Notes under the pieces: model-generated
Told to the model about the DNA's origin: nothing
What the model saw: the letters and a program-made list of their open reading frames with translations, nothing else
Databases searched by the model: none
In this document: positions 19,899 to 28,946 of the stretch, in pieces
Position numbering within the stretch: position 1 is the stretch's first letter
How the letters are laid out: each line of letters begins with the position of its first letter
Assembly: GCA_030826765.1 (NCBI GenBank)
Contig: JAUUDM010000033.1
Coordinates: 47,909 to 111,908, forward strand
Direction of reading: 5' to 3'
DNA: 64,000 nt
From: Nautiliales bacterium
Lineage (GTDB): Bacteria; Campylobacterota; Campylobacteria; Campylobacterales; JAADDX01
Made by a program: the position numbers and the translations under genes

Positions 19899-20571
19899 AA
19901 ATCAGCACTTCTTTATCCGGCATATCTCCATCATATAGATTTATTTTTATTTTTTTCTCAAATTTTAATGGATTTAATTTTTTAAGTTTTGCATTTTTAT
20001 GAAAATATTGAATAATTTCACCTTCTTGCTTTTCGTAACAGTTGCTATTTTTTTCAAATAGAGTAATTTTAGTTACCATTTTATCATCTTCAAAAATTGA
20101 ATTTAAAACTGCAAACTTATCTTCATCTTCAACAGCAATAGTACCCTGTGCTATTTCATCAAATCCATAAAAAGTATTTATATCAAAAAGAAAATATCCA
20201 TCTTTTTTCAACACATTTTTAACACATTTAAAAAAGTTTTTTAGATATTCATCATCCATATAATTAACAACATCAAAAATAGCTACACAAACATCAAATT
20301 CCCCACTAAATTCACATAAATCTTTATGGTAAACTTCTAAGCCTTTTTCTTTTGCCAAATTAATCATTTCTTCACTAATATCAATTCCAACAACATCAAA
20401 TCCAGCTTCTTTCGCTTTTAACATAAATCCACCAGTTCCACAACCAATATCAAGAATAGTTTTTACATTTAATTTTTTTAATTCTTCAATATATTTCCCC
20501 CACAAAAAATCCATAACATCTTCAAAATCAAAAAGATGCTCAACTTTTGCATATAAATCTAATCCATTCAT
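19885..20571 (-). CDS. Class I SAM-dependent methyltransferase, substrate unknown
   Basis: 228-residue Rossmann methyltransferase. Motif I is ILDIGCGTGGFML near residues 40-52, the acidic end of strand 2 is VVGIDISEEMI, and motif IV-like VCVAIFDVVNYM is near 110. The rest looks like the YdaC/Methyltransf_25 group, whose substrates are usually small molecules or tRNA-like, but nothing here identifies the substrate. Its start overlaps the hisG stop in an ATGA junction, so it is the last gene of the flgF-to-hisG run. Confidence 0.85.
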   Translation of the reverse strand: MNGLDLYAKVEHLFDFEDVMDFLWGKYIEELKKLNVKTILDIGCGTGGFMLKAKEAGFDVVGIDISEEMINLAKEKGLEVYHKDLCEFSGEFDVCVAIFDVVNYMDDEYLKNFFKCVKNVLKKDGYFLFDINTFYGFDEIAQGTIAVEDEDKFAVLNSIFEDDKMVTKITLFEKNSNCYEKQEGEIIQYFHKNAKLKKLNPLKFEKKIKINLYDGDMPDKEVLIFKQK

Positions 20572-21185
20572 TTATTTACAATCTCTTCTATTCTTTCATA
20601 AAGTTCTATAATTTGTGGTTTTTTAGCTACAAAAGAGTTTTTATTTGCAATAAGTCTTGCACTTACATAATCTAAAACATCCTCTTTTACTTCAAGTCCG
20701 TTTTCTTTCATAGTAGTTCCAGTCTCAACTATATCCACGATAACATCACTAAGTCCAATAAGTGGTGCAAGCTCGATAGAACCATTTAATTTGATAATTT
20801 CAGCTGGAATTCCTTTTTTTGAAAAATACTCTTTTGCAATTCCCTGAAGTTTTGTAGCAACTTTTAATTCAGTTTTATTTTTATAACTTTCATCACCCTT
20901 GATTCCACCTACACAAATTTTACAAATTCCAAGCTTCATATCTAAAAGTTCTAAAACATCTAAATTAAGTTCTTTTAAAACATCATATCCAACTACTCCA
21001 ATATCAGCAGCTTGATGATACACATAAGTTGCAACATCCCAATTTCTAACATTTAAAAATGTAAATCCTGCTTTTTTTAGAATTAATTCTCTTCCTTTAA
21101 ATTGAAAATCCTCATTAAATATTTCTTTGAAAATATCCAAAGTTTGCTCAGCAATTCTTCCTTTTGGTAAAGCTACTGTAATCAT
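20568..21185 (-). CDS. hisG: ATP phosphoribosyltransferase catalytic subunit, short form
   Basis: First step of histidine synthesis, joining ATP and PRPP. It starts MITVALPKGRIAEQTL and has IGVVGYDVL, the PRPP-binding segment SDVIVDIVETGTTMKENGL, and no C-terminal ACT-like regulatory domain. At 205 residues it is the short form, which normally needs HisZ as regulatory partner; hisZ is not in this window. It overlaps coaX upstream and the methyltransferase downstream by four bases each, so translation is likely coupled. Confidence 0.95.
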   Translation of the reverse strand: MITVALPKGRIAEQTLDIFKEIFNEDFQFKGRELILKKAGFTFLNVRNWDVATYVYHQAADIGVVGYDVLKELNLDVLELLDMKLGICKICVGGIKGDESYKNKTELKVATKLQGIAKEYFSKKGIPAEIIKLNGSIELAPLIGLSDVIVDIVETGTTMKENGLEVKEDVLDYVSARLIANKNSFVAKKPQIIELYERIEEIVNK

Positions 21186-21805
21186 AAATTGTTCTCCTTA
21201 ATTGTTTGTTTCATTCCTCTAAAAACTAAATCTTTTATATAAATAGAATTATCAAAAAATTTAGATAAATATGCCCCATCTCCACCTGTGAAATAAAGTT
21301 TTTTATTTTTTTCTATATTTTCTATAAAACTTATAATCATTCCAATAGAGCCAAAACTAATAGCATCTACTGTATTTATAGGTAAAATCTCTCTTTCTAT
21401 TTGCATATTAAAATTATAATCTAATTTTGCACTAATTGCAGAATAAGTTTTATTCAATGCATTAATTCCCGGAATTATATATCCACCTAAATGGACACTA
21501 TTATTCATAATATCTATTGTAATAGCACTTCCTGCATCTACTACTATTCCATTATCAATTGTTTTACAAGCCATTATTCTATCAATTCCAAGACCTATAT
21601 AACTTGTATCAAAATTTACAAATTTACTCAAATCTATACTTTCAGGATTTTTTTTGAGTAATTCTTTTGTTTTTTCTTCATTTACACTAATATAATAAAT
21701 TTTTTCTTGTTTAATTTTACATTTATCACTATCAATTAATTTACCATTATAACTAAAATGAAAATGAGTATTTCCAATATCACAAAGAATCACAAAATCC
21801 TCCAC
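21182..21805 (-). CDS. coaX: Type III pantothenate kinase
   Basis: First committed step of CoA synthesis, phosphorylating pantothenate with ATP. The ASKHA-fold phosphate motifs are present: CDIGNTHFHFSY near residue 8, and GIVVDAGSAITIDIM near 90. GGYIIPGINAL and FTGGDGAYLSKFF follow. At 207 residues it is shorter than many type III kinases (about 250) but typical for this phylum. The start lies 16 bases inside the preceding small gene. Its pathway partner coaBC is at 14.1-15.3 kb. Confidence 0.93.
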   Translation of the reverse strand: MEDFVILCDIGNTHFHFSYNGKLIDSDKCKIKQEKIYYISVNEEKTKELLKKNPESIDLSKFVNFDTSYIGLGIDRIMACKTIDNGIVVDAGSAITIDIMNNSVHLGGYIIPGINALNKTYSAISAKLDYNFNMQIEREILPINTVDAISFGSIGMIISFIENIEKNKKLYFTGGDGAYLSKFFDNSIYIKDLVFRGMKQTIKENNL

Positions 21806-22104
21806 TCTTTTAAAAACTCTTTTGTTTTAGAACAAATTTCTCCACTTAAAAGCAAAATTCTTTTTTTATATTTAAAATTTATATCTTTTATGTTTTCTAT
21901 TTTTGATAAAAATTCAAGTAATTCTTTTGCATCTTTCATCAAAAACCTACTCTTTTTGTTAAGTTTAACTATTAAATAATAGTTGTTTTTCATATCAACA
22001 CCCAAATATACTTCTATTTTTTTTCTTGTTTTTGGTGTAATATTTTTAATCTCTTTTAAAATTATATTATTATCAAAAAGATAATTATTCATTTCATTCA
22101 TCAA
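21790..22104 (-). CDS. Small protein of unknown function
   Basis: 104 residues, lysine-rich, with no signal peptide or membrane segment. The N-terminal ~30 residues are acidic to neutral; residues 30-70 look beta-alpha (YLGVDMKNNYYLIVKLN, then KDAKELLEFLSKI). I do not recognise a family. The frame is credible because it overlaps both the recombinase gene upstream (11 bases) and coaX downstream (16 bases) in the compact style of this operon. The alternative start two codons in (second Met) cannot be excluded. Confidence 0.65.
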   Translation of the reverse strand: MMNEMNNYLFDNNIILKEIKNITPKTRKKIEVYLGVDMKNNYYLIVKLNKKSRFLMKDAKELLEFLSKIENIKDINFKYKKRILLLSGEICSKTKEFLKEWRIL

Positions 22105-22945
22105 ATTCCTTTAATGGATGGAATTTTTCTACAGTTTCATAAAGATTTTCTTTTTGGATATGTGTATAAATTTGAGTAGTAAGCATACTTGAATGTCCTA
22201 ATAATTCTTGAACTACTCTTAAATCTGCCCCACCCAAAATTAAAGAAGTTGCAAAAGAGTGTCTTAATACGTGAGGAGAAACATTTAGATACTTTTTTGT
22301 AATATGAAAAGCACTAATTCTTGAAAGTCTTCCTCTTCTTGAATTTATAAATAGATAATCACTTGTATGAGGTCTTTTAAATAGATAATCATTCAAAGCA
22401 TTAAGAGCTGGCATAGCGATTGGCACTAATCTCTCTTTATCACCTTTTCCACTTCTTACCCTAATCCATCCTTCTTCAATATCACTTTTTTTAGCATCCA
22501 TTGCCTCACTTACTCTAAGCCCTGTTGCATAAAGAAACAAAATCAAAGCTTTATCTCTAAGAGCTAACCAATTATCACTATCTATATTTTTTAAAGCTTC
22601 TTCTATTTCATCATTTGTTAAAAATTTTGGAAGTTGTTTAGGAATTTTTAGTTGCTTAATTTTTAATTTATTATCTGTCCACTCTTTTTTATAAGCAAAT
22701 CTAAAAAAAGCATTTATACTTGAAAGCTTTCTATTTAAAGTTCTTTGATTTACTATATTTTCATCTTCTGTTTTTTTAAGTTTAGATAAAAAATCAATCA
22801 CATCATCACTGTTTGCTTTTATAACAGATTTACCTAAAAACTCTTCAAATTGAACTAAATCACTTCTATAAAAAGAGACCGAATTTTTAGAAAGTCCCTT
22901 TTCTATAATTAAATATTCTATAAAAGCTTCAAGTTCTTTACTCAT
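22094..22945 (-). CDS. Tyrosine recombinase, XerC/XerD type
   Basis: Site-specific recombinase, 283 residues. An N-terminal SAM-like DNA-binding domain (FIEYLIIEKGLSKNSVSFYR) precedes the catalytic domain. The catalytic set is complete: Arg in YATGLRVSEAM near 147, Lys in RSGKGDKERLVPI, HVLRHSFATSL (His-x-x-Arg), LGHSSMLTTQIYTHI (His and the nucleophile Tyr). Length and housekeeping surroundings fit a chromosome-dimer-resolution or XerD-like enzyme rather than a mobile integrase. The longer XerH common in this phylum is about 350 residues, so I do not name it XerH. Confidence 0.9.
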   Translation of the reverse strand: MSKELEAFIEYLIIEKGLSKNSVSFYRSDLVQFEEFLGKSVIKANSDDVIDFLSKLKKTEDENIVNQRTLNRKLSSINAFFRFAYKKEWTDNKLKIKQLKIPKQLPKFLTNDEIEEALKNIDSDNWLALRDKALILFLYATGLRVSEAMDAKKSDIEEGWIRVRSGKGDKERLVPIAMPALNALNDYLFKRPHTSDYLFINSRRGRLSRISAFHITKKYLNVSPHVLRHSFATSLILGGADLRVVQELLGHSSMLTTQIYTHIQKENLYETVEKFHPLKEFDE

Positions 22946-23925
22946 TTTATACTTTTTAGGTCAATATATTCATCTTTTATATATAAAATACCATTTTTTG
23001 TAAATACATTTGAATCATCTATGCTTGGTGAATCTAATTCATAAACTTTTAAATTTTCTAAATTTTTATCTATTTTTATTAAATAAGTTCCATCTCCATA
23101 CTCTACAAAATAAATATTATTACCCACAAAAGTTGGTGCAATTATATTTGCAAATTTTAAATAAATAGATTTAATCTCTTTTAATTCTAAATTAAGTTTT
23201 TTAATATCACCTTCTATTGTAAAAACATAAATATTATTATCATCTGCAATAATATGTTTTATATTATACTCTTTTTGTACAAAAAGTCCAGGTGCAATAG
23301 AAATAATATTATCTCTTGATGCTGCTATTAAAGTATTATTCCTTACAGCTAAAAATATTACATTACTAAAATAATCTTTTTTAGAAACTACTATTTCTCT
23401 AATAAGTTTTTTAGTTTTTAAATTAAAAATAGCTAATTTTCCATTTAAAGTAGGAACAACTAATAAATCTTTATAAAAAAGTGGAGAAGCTACAAATTTT
23501 CTAAGCCCTAATAATTGTCCAAAATTTTCAGTTAAAACTGCTTTATTTTTATCTAAAGAAAAAAGAGTCATACTATTATCTGCAAACAAAATAGCTACTA
23601 AATTATCTTTTTTTACAGCTTGTACAATTAACTTTTTAAATTTAATTTGTTTATCATTTACTAATAAAATATACCCTTTTTTCGCTAAATCTTTATTTAG
23701 TGAAACAAAACCTTTTGGTAATTTTTTATTTTCAGGAATAACTAAACCATTTTTTAATGTTGCATCATCTCTTGTAAAAAATATAATCTTTGCAGGTAAT
23801 TCTTTTTGCATAGAGATTGTTTTATTTGCTAATACTTTTTTTTCTGGCTCATAATATTTTTTACTACTACATCCATCCATCAAAAATAAAGCAATTGCAA
23901 TTAATAATAAATATTGTTTTTTCAT
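22942..23925 (-). CDS. BamB-like lipoprotein with beta-propeller repeats
   Basis: N-terminal signal peptide ending in a lipobox-like LMDGC (Cys19), so it is probably a lipoprotein matured through Lgt. The 327-residue body consists of repeated beta strands of the PQQ/WD type (for example KLIVQAVKKDNLVAILFADN and KLAIFNLKTKKLIREI), suggesting a beta propeller similar to BamB of the outer-membrane assembly machine. The upstream gene looks like YfgM, which precedes bamB in E. coli, and this supports the call. It overlaps both neighbours by four bases. Confidence 0.7.
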   Translation of the reverse strand: MKKQYLLLIAIALFLMDGCSSKKYYEPEKKVLANKTISMQKELPAKIIFFTRDDATLKNGLVIPENKKLPKGFVSLNKDLAKKGYILLVNDKQIKFKKLIVQAVKKDNLVAILFADNSMTLFSLDKNKAVLTENFGQLLGLRKFVASPLFYKDLLVVPTLNGKLAIFNLKTKKLIREIVVSKKDYFSNVIFLAVRNNTLIAASRDNIISIAPGLFVQKEYNIKHIIADDNNIYVFTIEGDIKKLNLELKEIKSIYLKFANIIAPTFVGNNIYFVEYGDGTYLIKIDKNLENLKVYELDSPSIDDSNVFTKNGILYIKDEYIDLKSIK

Positions 23926-24491
23926 TTAACTATCCCATAATGTAGAAGTGTATCTGCAAGTTTTTTAATTTGAGTATCTTTTATTTCATTTGCAATTTCT
24001 TCAGCTTTATTATGATTATTTTCTTTTAAATATAATCTTTCTACATTTAAAAGTGCTAAATCTTTATAAATAGCTTCTATTGTTAACGAATAATTTTCAA
24101 GTGATTTTTTGTCACCTTTTAATGCTGCTATTTCATATTTTGCTATATTTGCAACAATTCCATTTGAATTTGCTACTTTTTTTAATTCTTCTATGCTTTT
24201 TGAATTATGTAATAAATATAAATTAAATAATTTTGGATTATTCTTTAATATTTCTAATGCTTTTTTATCATTTGGATTCACTAATAATTCATTATAAGCG
24301 TGATTTGTTTTAATAAGATTTTGCTCATTAATATATGATTTTACTTGATAACCTATAAAAACTACAATTAAAAGTGCAAAAAATATAATAATTTGATATT
24401 TATATTTATTTACTACCTTTTCAAGTTGAAAAAGTTTAAGTAAAAATGATTCTTCTTCTTTGATTTCTTCTATAACTTTTTTTCCATCCAT
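23922..24491 (-). CDS. YfgM-like single-pass membrane protein with TPR-like periplasmic domain
   Basis: 189 residues. A cytoplasmic N-terminus of about 30 residues is followed by a transmembrane helix at 33-50 (YQIIIFFALLIVVFIGYQV) and a helical, TPR-like periplasmic domain with repeats such as NIAKYEIAALKGDKKSLEN. This architecture matches the YfgM/TPR_21 family that associates with the Sec translocon and periplasmic chaperones. The adjacent BamB-like gene repeats the E. coli yfgM-bamB order. Assignment is by architecture and context, not by strong motifs. Confidence 0.7.
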   Translation of the reverse strand: MDGKKVIEEIKEEESFLLKLFQLEKVVNKYKYQIIIFFALLIVVFIGYQVKSYINEQNLIKTNHAYNELLVNPNDKKALEILKNNPKLFNLYLLHNSKSIEELKKVANSNGIVANIAKYEIAALKGDKKSLENYSLTIEAIYKDLALLNVERLYLKENNHNKAEEIANEIKDTQIKKLADTLLHYGIVK

Positions 24492-24505
24492 TAAAAATAC
24501 CTTTT

Positions 24506-25396
24506 TTATTCGTATTTTACCAAATATTCTTTAATTTGTGACATTACTTCATTAGAAATTTCAAATTCAAGCTCAATTACTTTTATATTAAATCCAAATT
24601 TTTTAAGTTTTACATAATCTTTTTTAGTTGTTAAAATTGTATTAACTCCATTTTGAAGTAAAATTTTTTCAATCTCATCTTTTTTATATTCATAATGGTC
24701 TATAAAAAAGTGATATTTATCTATTTTTACAAATTCAAAAAGGCGTTCAGGTTTTGAAATAGCACTAATTAAAATACAATTATTACACTCTGGCACTTTT
24801 ACAACTCTTTTGAAGTTTATATTTTCTTCTAAAAGAAGATCTGCATATTTTAAAAAACTTCTTGGATAACGATAACCACCACTTGGCAAACAAAAAAAAT
24901 TATCTATTTTTACATCAATAACAATATTTAATTTTTTAAATGGTTTATCAAATCCATCATCTAAAATAACTAATTTTACTCCAATTTCTTTTGCTTTATT
25001 TATACCCTCTTCTCTATTTTCAGAAACAATTACAGTAGCTTTTGTAGAAATTGCTATCTCTTGTGCTTCATCTCCACTTACCTCAACATTTTCTAAAATT
25101 TCCCCATTTTTACTAACAACTATGCAACCTTTACTTTTACGACCATATCCTCGTAAAACTACTGCGACATTTTCTAACTTATTTGCTAAAGCAATTGTAA
25201 AAGGAGTTTTTCCACTTCCACCAACAATAATATTTCCTATTGAAATAATTGGAATTTGTTTATCTTTATATTTTTTAGGAAATTTAAAATAAACAATTAT
25301 ACAATAAAGTAAAGTAAAAGGAAGAAGAAAAAAAGACAGAAGTTTTTGTAAGATATTTTTTGGATAAAAAAGATAATTCTCTATAAAGTTATTCAT
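24506..25396 (-). CDS. lpxK: Tetraacyldisaccharide 4'-kinase
   Basis: Phosphorylates the lipid A disaccharide at the 4' position, at the inner membrane. An N-terminal membrane-anchoring helix (residues 12-38) precedes the P-loop NIIVGGSGKTPFTIALA near residue 53. VVLRGYGRKSKG and VILDDGF follow, which are typical of LpxK. Length 296 is slightly short of the usual 310-330. The start codon overlaps the flgG stop (TAATG), an unlikely functional partner, so this reflects compaction rather than a shared role. Confidence 0.93.
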   Translation of the reverse strand: MNNFIENYLFYPKNILQKLLSFFLLPFTLLYCIIVYFKFPKKYKDKQIPIISIGNIIVGGSGKTPFTIALANKLENVAVVLRGYGRKSKGCIVVSKNGEILENVEVSGDEAQEIAISTKATVIVSENREEGINKAKEIGVKLVILDDGFDKPFKKLNIVIDVKIDNFFCLPSGGYRYPRSFLKYADLLLEENINFKRVVKVPECNNCILISAISKPERLFEFVKIDKYHFFIDHYEYKKDEIEKILLQNGVNTILTTKKDYVKLKKFGFNIKVIELEFEISNEVMSQIKEYLVKYE

Positions 25397-26184
25397 TATC
25401 TTTTTAATTGATTTACAGTTTTAAGCATCTCATCACTTGTTGTAATAGCTTTTGAATTTGCATCATATGCTCTTTGACCTGTAATTAAATCTGTCATTTC
25501 TTCTACAAGTTGCACATTACTCATTTCTACAAATCCTTGTCTAATTTGTCCTAGTCCCTCTTTACCTGCTACACCTTCAATAGGATCTCCACTTGCAGAT
25601 GTATTTATATAATTATTGTCCCCTAAAGCATGTAAACCTGCTGGATTTATAAAATTAACTAATGTAATTTGACCTATTTGAGTCATATTTGTTTGACCTG
25701 CTTGAAGAACACTAACAGTACCATCTGTTCCTATACTAATTTGAGTAGCATCTGGAGGAATTACAATATTTGGAACTAATTTATATCCATCACTTGTAAC
25801 CATTTGACCATCTGCATCTACTTTAAAACTCCCATTTCTTGTATAACCAATACTTCCATCAGGAAGTTGTACTTGGAAAAATCCATTTCCTGTAATTGCT
25901 AAATCTAAATTATTTCCAGTTTCTTTAAAATTACCTTGAGTAAAAAGTTTAGTAACTGCTGTTGGTCTAACTCCTAAACCTATATTTATTCCAGTTGGAG
26001 AAGCTGTTGTAGATGAAGTTGCAGTACCTGCATACTCCATTGTTTGATAAAACAAATCAGCAAATTCCGCTCTTTGCTTTTTATATCCTACTGTATTTAC
26101 ATTCGCTATATTATTTGTTGTTACATCAATCCCTGTTTGTTGTGCTATCATCCCTGTAGCTGCTGTATATAAACTTCTAAGCAT
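25396..26184 (-). CDS. flgG: Flagellar distal rod protein FlgG
   Basis: Forms the distal rod of the flagellar basal body. The N-terminus MLRSLYTAATGMIAQQTGID and TNNIANVNTVGYKKQRAEF are the rod/hook family signature. NNLDLAITGNGFFQV and the C-terminal FVEMSNVQLVEEMTDLI complete it. Length 262 is canonical. A sigma-54-type -24/-12 element sits immediately upstream, between the end of flgF and the flgG start. Confidence 0.97.
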   Translation of the reverse strand: MLRSLYTAATGMIAQQTGIDVTTNNIANVNTVGYKKQRAEFADLFYQTMEYAGTATSSTTASPTGINIGLGVRPTAVTKLFTQGNFKETGNNLDLAITGNGFFQVQLPDGSIGYTRNGSFKVDADGQMVTSDGYKLVPNIVIPPDATQISIGTDGTVSVLQAGQTNMTQIGQITLVNFINPAGLHALGDNNYINTSASGDPIEGVAGKEGLGQIRQGFVEMSNVQLVEEMTDLITGQRAYDANSKAITTSDEMLKTVNQLKR

Positions 26185-26221
26185 ATTAATTCCTTTTAAT
26201 AATCATTATATTTTCATTAAA

Positions 26222-26235
26222 GCAAATTTTATTCC
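26222..26235 (-). promoter_or_regulatory. Sigma-54 (-24/-12) promoter of flgG
   Basis: On the minus strand the sequence reads GGAATAAAATTTGC, that is GG, ten bases, GC, with TTGCTTT at the -12 side. The GG is at 26235-26234 and the GC at 26223-26222. Transcription would begin near 26210, leaving a leader of about 26 bases before flgG. The element lies between the flgF stop and the flgG start, and the same 14-base core occurs upstream of flgF. Confidence 0.75.
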
Positions 26236-26236
26236 A

Positions 26237-27034
26237 TTAAGCTCTAATATTTCCCAATTTTTCAATAGCATCTCTATTTAATTCATTCATTTGTGTATCC
26301 ATAACTTTTTGATACATATCAGCAAGTCTATTTGTTTCTATTAGATTTGTCATTTCAATAACAGGATTTATATTACTTTTTTCTATAAATCCTTGTACTA
26401 CACTATTTTTACTATTCTCTATTGGCTGAACTTTACCAAAGTCGTATAAATTATTCCCAACTTTTTTAAGCTTTTTCAAATCATCAAAAGAAGCTATATA
26501 TAATGAATTTGTTTGCTCACCATTTTGATACAAATTCCCATTTTTATCAGCTTTTATTTCTAAATTTTGTCTAACTTCAAATAATTTTCCATCTATAAAA
26601 TATGTCTTTGGTAAAACTGGATATCCTTCTTTTGTAACTAAATGTCCATCTTCATTTATACTCAAACTTCCATCTCTTGTAGCTCTTATACCACTTGGAG
26701 TTTTAACTAAAAAAAAGGCATCTTTTTTTGTAAGCGCAAAATCTAAATCATTTCCAGTTTTTTTAATATCTCCTATATTAAAATCTGTATATTCTTTTAC
26801 AACTCTTGGCACTTTATTCAAATCTCTATTGATAAATTTTGAACTTTCTTTTGTATTGTTATCCAAAGGTAAATTATCCCTACTTTCTTTAAACATTTTT
26901 TCAAAATTTCCGATAACTACATCATCAGATTTATATCCATTAGTATTAACATTTGCTAAATTATTACTTATTACATTTAATCTATTAAATTGAGTAACAA
27001 GTCCGCCCGTTGCAACATAATATCCAGTTTGCAT
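26237..27034 (-). CDS. flgF: Flagellar basal-body rod protein FlgF
   Basis: Proximal rod component. It opens MQTGYYVATGGLVTQFNRLN, continues SNNLANVNTNGYKSDD, and has the middle motif GNDLDFALTKKDAFFLV and C-terminal FIEKSNINPVIEMTNLIETN. It is 265 residues and more divergent than the following FlgG, as expected for FlgF. It has its own sigma-54-like promoter and a ribosome-binding AAAAAAGG upstream. It is divergent from rpoD, with only 88 bases between the starts. Confidence 0.93.
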   Translation of the reverse strand: MQTGYYVATGGLVTQFNRLNVISNNLANVNTNGYKSDDVVIGNFEKMFKESRDNLPLDNNTKESSKFINRDLNKVPRVVKEYTDFNIGDIKKTGNDLDFALTKKDAFFLVKTPSGIRATRDGSLSINEDGHLVTKEGYPVLPKTYFIDGKLFEVRQNLEIKADKNGNLYQNGEQTNSLYIASFDDLKKLKKVGNNLYDFGKVQPIENSKNSVVQGFIEKSNINPVIEMTNLIETNRLADMYQKVMDTQMNELNRDAIEKLGNIRA

Positions 27035-27061
27035 AATTTAGACCTTTTTTAGAAGGTTTAA

Positions 27062-27075
27062 GCAAATTTTATTCC
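27062..27075 (-). promoter_or_regulatory. Sigma-54 (-24/-12) promoter of flgF
   Basis: The minus strand reads GGAATAAAATTTGC followed by TTA, identical over 14 bases to the element before flgG. The GG-N10-GC spacing is exact. The GG is at 27075-27074 and the GC at 27063-27062, so transcription should start near 27050. On the plus strand the site occupies about -25 to -38 of the rpoD start, so it overlaps the region where RNA polymerase would bind the rpoD promoter. Confidence 0.75.
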
Positions 27076-27087
27076 GAAACTTTTTGG

Positions 27088-27093
27088 TATAAT
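27088..27093 (+). promoter_or_regulatory. rpoD promoter -10
   Basis: TATAAT preceded by TTTTTGG, with the predicted start near 27100 and a strong AAGGAG ribosome-binding site at 27111-27116 before the GTG start of rpoD. No strong -35 is visible, as is usual for sigma-70 promoters in this phylum. Confidence 0.6.
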
Positions 27094-27122
27094 CACAAGT
27101 TATTTTATAGAAGGAGAATTAA

Positions 27123-28946
27123 GTGTCAGAAGCAAAAAATTATAAAGAATTCTTAAAACAAAATAAAGATCTTACCGTAACATACGAAAAATTGGTAGAT
27201 TATTTTCCAAAAACTCCTACAAAGACACAGTCAAAAGATGTTGTTAAGTTAGCAAAAGAAAATAAAATCACATTAAAAACAGCTGCAGAAGTAGCAAGAG
27301 AAAAAAATATTCAAGATTTACTAATTAGTAAACAAGAACAAGAAAAAAGAAAAGAAGAACAATTAAATGCAGAAGAATTATTAAAAGATAAAGAATTACT
27401 TGAATGGAGTAGAAGTGATTCACCTGTTAGAATGTATCTTAGAGAAATGGGTGATATTCCCCTACTTACAAAAGACGAGGAGATAGAACTTTCAGAAAAA
27501 ATTGAACTTGGAGAAGCTATCATACTTGACGCGGTATGTTCAGTACCATATTTAATTCAATTAATTTTAGATTATCAACCAGCTCTTTTAAACAGAGAAA
27601 GAAGAGTAAAAGAACTTTTTAAATCATTTTCAAATGAAGAAAATGATGAAGATGATGAAACAAGTAAAGAGACTAAAAAGCTTAAAAAAATCTCTATTCG
27701 TGAGAAAAAAATCAATGAATTATTCAAAAAATTAGAAAAAGCAAAAAAAGATTGGGAAAAAGTAATTGATGAATATGATGAAATAATTGCCAACAAAGAT
27801 ATCGATGAAGTTGAAAGAACTCATAAAATTCTAACTTTAACTTATAAGAAAAAAATCGTAAAAGACAGATTACTTGATTTAGGACCAACAAGTAAATTGA
27901 TTAATGAAATAGTAAAAACTATTCAAAATGCTCTAAAAGGTGATAGTGAATTTAAAAAAGAACTTAGAAAAAAAGAGTATAAATTACCACTTTTTAACGA
28001 ACAATTAAAAGAAAATCATAAAAAAATATTATCTCAAATAACAGAACTTACAAAAGAAGATATCGCTGAGATGGTTCCGGAAGCGACTATGATAAATACT
28101 TATATGGACATTAAAAAATTGATTGAAACAAAAGAAGCGAGCAAAAATACTTTTAATATTCCAAAAGATAAACTAAAAATTATTTTAGAACAAATAAAAA
28201 GAGGTAAAAAAATTACTGATGAAGCCAAAGGGAAAATGGCAAGAGCAAACCTAAGACTTGTTGTAAGTATTGCAAAAAAATACACAAACAGAGGTCTTCC
28301 ATTTTTAGATTTAATCCAAGAAGGAAATATTGGACTTATGAAAGCTATCGATAAATTCGAGCATTCAAAAGGATTTAAATTTTCAACTTATGCAACTTGG
28401 TGGATTCGTCAAGCAATTTCAAGAGCAATAGCTGACCAAGCAAGAACAGTTAGAATTCCAATTCATATGATTGAATCAATTAATACAATTAATAAAATAA
28501 ACAGAAAATATCTTCAAGAAACAGGAAGAGAGCCTGATATCAATACTTTAGCAAAAGAGATGAAACTAAGTCTTGATAAAGTTAAAAATATTCTAAAAAT
28601 CGCAAAAGAGCCAATCAGTTTAGAAACTCCAGCCGGAGAAGATGATGATACTAAATTTGGAGATTATGTTGCAGATACAAAACTTAAAAATCCGATGGAA
28701 AATATTATGCTTGAAGATTTTAGAAAACAAATTGATGAAGTTTTAGAAAATCTAAATGATAGAGAAAGAGAAGTTATCAAAATGAGATTTGGTCTAATGC
28801 CGGATAAAAGCGAAAGAACTTTGGAAGAAATAGGACACGAGCTTAATGTAACAAGAGAGAGAGTTAGACAAATTGAAAGTAGTGCTATTAAAAAATTAAG
28901 ACATCCAAATATTGGTAAATTACTTAAAAATTATATGGGAATCTAA
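27123..28946 (+). CDS. rpoD: RNA polymerase primary sigma factor (sigma-70)
   Basis: Housekeeping sigma factor. Region 1.2 begins [20 protein letters not shown] near residue 100, and a long acidic non-conserved insertion spans about 160-300. Regions 2.3-2.4 contain [18 protein letters not shown], region 3 [17 protein letters not shown], and region 4.2 the helix-turn-helix [20 protein letters not shown]. Length 607 fits. The start is GTG with AAGGAG seven bases upstream. The stop overlaps nadE by one base. Confidence 0.97.
   Translation: MSEAKNYKEFLKQNKDLTVTYEKLVDYFPKTPTKTQSKDVVKLAKENKITLKTAAEVAREKNIQDLLISKQEQEKRKEEQLNAEELLKDKELLEWSRSDSPVRMYLREMGDIPLLTKDEEIELSEKIELGEAIILDAVCSVPYLIQLILDYQPALLNRERRVKELFKSFSNEENDEDDETSKETKKLKKISIREKKINELFKKLEKAKKDWEKVIDEYDEIIANKDIDEVERTHKILTLTYKKKIVKDRLLDLGPTSKLINEIVKTIQNALKGDSEFKKELRKKEYKLPLFNEQLKENHKKILSQITELTKEDIAEMVPEATMINTYMDIKKLIETKEASKNTFNIPKDKLKIILEQIKRGKKITDEAKGKMARANLRLVVSIAKKYTNRGLPFLDLIQEGNIGLMKAIDKFEHSKGFKFSTYATWWIRQAISRAIADQARTVRIPIHMIESINTINKINRKYLQETGREPDINTLAKEMKLSLDKVKNILKIAKEPISLETPAGEDDDTKFGDYVADTKLKNPMENIMLEDFRKQIDEVLENLNDREREVIKMRFGLMPDKSERTLEEIGHELNVTRERVRQIESSAIKKLRHPNIGKLLKNYMGI

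Noticed and set aside
22094..22945. Tyrosine recombinase as a phage or island integrase.
   Set aside because: No att repeats, tRNA or phage genes nearby; size and setting match a housekeeping Xer protein.
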